Assembly (NCBI GenBank): GCA_027886175.1
Contig: JAJNNQ010000137.1
Location: 31,854,001-31,918,000 of the forward strand
Length of the DNA stretch: 64,000 nt
Direction of reading: 5' to 3'
DNA from: Phylloscopus collybita
Lineage: Eukaryota > Chordata > Aves > Passeriformes > Phylloscopidae
In this document: piece by piece, positions 60,601 to 64,000 of the stretch
Numbering within the stretch: position 1 is the stretch's first letter
Layout of the letters: each line of letters begins with the position of its first letter
Notes under the pieces: model-generated
What the model was told of the DNA's origin: nothing
The model's database searches: none
The model's input: only the letters and a program-made list of their open reading frames with translations
Translations under genes and position numbers: made by a program

Positions 60601-63480
60601 GGACTTGCAAAGAAAAAGAGATACTTTTAAACAGGATTCATAGTGCATTACCCAAGGAAAGAGATCAGTTAATACTGCAGGGTTACCTTAATTTTACTTA
60701 AACATTGAACTCTGAGTATCAATTCCATGGTCAGTCTCAAGATAGCTTTTGGACAGGGAAAACTAAAGGGTCAGACATTCTAGTCCCTAGGGAAAAGATT
60801 GAACATACACAGGATACTTATGTATAAACATTTCCTTTTGCACTTTTCCCCACCACTAGTACTTTTCCCTAATGATAAAGCCAGCAAAAACAGAAAGGAA
60901 AAGTAAATAAATACACAATTACCGACTATTTCAAGCTATAGTAGATTCAATGTACTAACATTATGGGAATTACATGTCTAGTTATGTGGTTTACCTTTCC
61001 CATATTCTTTATTTAAGAAATGGCCTAGACACATTATACTGTCTATTTATACATCTGCTGTGAAAGCATTAATCAGAGATTGCAACTTTGCTAGTCTGCC
61101 AAGCATTTTAAAATTCATGGTGTTTAATCCCTGGGCATTGTTTTCAGCCTGCTCAACTTTTTCTAGTTGACAGATATCTGGAGAGGGGCTTTGCTCATCT
61201 ATTATTAACTTCTTATATCTAGATCACATGACATAAATGGCTTAAAAATACACACTAATGACACTTCTTCGTAGTGGGACCTTCAAACATCAGTCCTGAT
61301 TTTCCTTCTACTCCGTTTCAATGAGTCATTTCTCTTGGGAGGTTGAGGGGATCTGCGGTATCTGCCCAGTTCACCATTTTACTGGCATTTTTCTCATTAT
61401 TTTTTCTCTGACACAAAATGTGGGACCTCCAAGCCCCCATTGGGAGGCTTGTCATTCAAGCCTCTTAATGAACTTAGTGGCAAGAAAATCTATTATAGAG
61501 ATCCTTACCAAACTCCTCTATTCAATGATAAACCATTAAGTAACCTGACTTTTGTAAATTTTAGTTTGCAAAGACAACTCACTGTCATTCAAACTGCCAT
61601 CTTTCTTTTTGTTTCAGAGTACTTCAAGCCATTTATGTCTGCAGTTAGTCAACCTGAATACTACAGATGGTTCTTTATATTGATAGCAAAGTCTGTAGGA
61701 TACCACTCCCATACACATACCCACCCGCATACAAAAATCAGGACAATTTTTTGTATTTTCAACTGGAGAGACAAAAGATATTCCTGAAAATTTGTTCTCT
61801 TTCATGACTTTCACCTGTTGTTTGTAGAAACTGAAATAAGAAATAAAAATATAGAGGCCTACCGAATAGCGCTAAACTGTGGGTTTTGTCAAAGAGTATG
61901 CACTCATCCCTTCTTGCATCCAAGAAAAATACAATCCTCTTACTTTATTGCCCAAAATTTCAAGGCTTATCACACTTGATGGTCTGCATGAGAGTAGAGC
62001 GAAAGAAGATGGAGAAATACAAAAAGCAACAAGTAGTGGAAGCTAGAGGTAGAGTGGTAGTCTGCTAAATACAATCTTAATTGTGGTTAAAAAGCACTTA
62101 AGGGTTGCAGGCTCATGATGAAATGCACATCAGCACATGTACTAGCCCCTGTTGTGAAACTGGCAGGATGTCAGTCTCATGCATCATTGCCTCTTTGCCC
62201 TACCAACTCACACCATTACTCAGTCTGTGCAGGATTTAGACACCTCTACAGCTGCTTTGGCAGTAGACAGTCCTAGCAATGGTAAAGAGAGTGGCTGATA
62301 CTCAGCTTCCATGAACCTCACCCCTCCTATGTAGCAAAGTGAAATGTAAGCAAGAACCTGCTGCCAAAGGAAAAGTACAGCAGATGGGAATATTAACTCT
62401 TATCAGGGGGTGTAATTGCCAAAGGTGTTTACTAGTTTATGCTGCATTTAATTTGTTCATGTGGAGCATGCTACTGACTCTTAGTGAACACCAATAAATA
62501 CTCTTCTCCTAAAACTGATAGTTTTGACATGGAAGATGCTTATAGAAAATACCAGTGTACGTGTACACACATGCACACACACATGCACTTTGTATGTAAT
62601 CACTGCATGTCTGAAGAACAAGAGCAGAAAAGCCTATAATAAATACAAATCCAGTTTATGAAATTTTATTGTTGCTTTTTCGATCCACTGCTCGTATTAT
62701 AAAAAGACTAGCACATAATTAATAAAATGATTTTTTAAAGAGAGCATGACACAACACATTCACACATTATGCTGCTCTAAATCAGTAAATGCGGAATGTT
62801 TAGTCACCAGAAAGTTCTTGTTTTGCAAGGGCAGAAGGTGGCTATACTTTTTTTCAACCCTGAACCTCTGATTAGCCTGGGGAACAATTTTTTCTGGACC
62901 AGAAACCCATGAGAACCCTAGATATACACTGTGCATATAAACCTATGTCTTATGTTTTGAAAATCTCAGAAACAACATAACGTACCTGGAATGGAGAATA
63001 CGTCACATGTTTTTTTCTACTGCCATCTGGAGACAAGCTTCTGCCCCATACTATAAGTGCTGGGCACACCACCAAATTTTCTCTCATTAAGCCTAGAACA
63101 TCAGGATTAAGATTTCAAGACAGTAGAAGAAAATAGGAAAGGAAAGGATTAGTAGAAGTGTAAGATTATCCTAAACTGACCATAAGACATTCCTTAAATT
63201 CACTGGCCTGTTTCTAAACTCCCTTGAATGCAATACATAGGTCACTGGTTGCTGCACTAAGATGAATTTAAAAGGAATTGGCAGAGCACAGTCACAGATT
63301 TATATCATGATGCAGCTCTGCACCACTCCAGTCTCAAAGGATTTTACTTATGCTATCAATGTAAAAAATCTTTATGAAAACACAAAAAATTATGTCACAT
63401 TCCTTAATGACCTGTATTTTGTGTGCAAGCTCATTTTATCTTATAAAGTGCAGCCACACATCAGACCATGAGGAAAGGAT
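57669..63480. other. 5.8 kb of unique noncoding DNA
   Basis: No exon, RNA gene or transposon is recognised. A small imperfect duplication of 'ttccccaagaaat' occurs at about 58750-58786 and explains the repeated motif in the minus-strand frame at 58618-58971. Confidence 0.55.
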
Positions 63481-63533
63481 CAGGAGAGCAATAAGTGAGG
63501 ACAGGAGAGCAATGAGTGAGGACAGAAGCGTAA
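63481..63533. repeat. 21-bp minisatellite, about 2.5 units
   Basis: A 21-base unit beginning 'caggagagcaat' occurs at 63481-63501 and 63502-63522 with one mismatch, then a partial third copy. Confidence 0.92.
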
Positions 63534-64000
63534 GTCAGCTATAGTAACCATCTCTTTCTCAGGCTGATGTTGTTTTATGATCTACATGGAATCCTCTCTG
63601 AAATGTGGAAGAGTTATTGAAAAAACAATGGAGAAAGTCTGGCAGCCTTATTAATCTTCTGTAAGTGCTAGTCAGGAACTTTTAGATGACTAATTAAAAA
63701 GGTAAATTTCTGCTTTTCAGAAGGAAAAGATAGAAGATATCTAAGGACAACTTTACCAGAAAGTCTAAAAAAAATGGAAATTTCTGCTTAGAAATAAGAG
63801 AATGGGTCACCACAGAAGAGCTAATACTAATTCGCACAGGAATTAGAGTCTTCACTGTGCAATATCTGGACCATCTCTTTGGATGAACCTTAATCTTCGT
63901 TCTGAGTGCTAAAGATGGGATTATATATATGCTTTGGACCATGAATTTCAGCCTGGTCTTGGGACACTTTCACAATGAAAGCTTCATTTAAAATATCAGG
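63534..64000. other. Unique noncoding DNA to window end
   Basis: AT-rich sequence. Nothing is recognised in it. Confidence 0.5.

Overview
This window looks like noncoding DNA from a bird nuclear genome, most likely a passerine (songbird). It is AT-rich, has no operons, and has no open frame longer than about 124 codons on either strand. The host assignment rests on the interspersed repeats, recognised from memory of the families and not from a database search. They are CR1 LINE fragments with the typical CR1 3' tail, a tRNA-Ile-headed SINE with a CR1 tail (the TguSINE1 type), and several songbird-type endogenous retrovirus LTRs.

Layout. 1-3.7 kb is unique noncoding DNA with an A/C-only tract. 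3.7-4.1 kb is an LTR (+). 7.3-7.9 kb is an LTR-like unit (-) with a triplet-repeat block. 16.3-17.5 kb is a decayed CR1 ORF2 endonuclease region. 18.4-18.65 kb is the 3' end of another LTR. 20.9-21.0 kb is an LTR fragment followed by a pyrimidine tract. 29.3-29.7 kb holds a 37-bp poly-A run and a tRNA-headed SINE. 36.5-36.8 kb is an LTR fragment, and 39.2-39.65 kb is an LTR-like unit with TATA box and poly-A signal. 40.1-40.5 kb is a CR1 3' end. 42.78-43.37 kb is an apparently full-length solo LTR (-). 47.04-47.09 kb is a 50-bp poly-A run. 51.4-51.97 kb is an LTR-like unit (-). 54.13-54.21 kb is a tRNA-Ile-like SINE head. 54.4-54.8 kb is an LTR (+), 56.1-56.4 kb an LTR fragment (-), 56.96-57.0 kb a 39-bp poly-T run, and 57.3-57.67 kb a CR1 3' end. 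The rest is unique AT-rich sequence in which I recognise no exon, RNA gene or CpG island.

Interpretation. It reads as a gene desert or the inside of a very large intron. The identifiable content is old transposable elements, all without intact coding capacity, plus simple repeats. A few repeat-free, homeobox-motif-rich stretches (around 23.4-23.6, 37.7-38.05, 48.1-48.5 and 50.5-50.7 kb) could be conserved regulatory elements, which only a cross-species alignment can decide. I found no convincing evidence of a new biological system. The most useful leads are the three LTR-like units whose families I cannot name firmly, the tRNA-Ile head lacking its CR1 tail, the CR1 copy that keeps its upstream part but lacks its 3' end, and the unusually long homopolymer runs.
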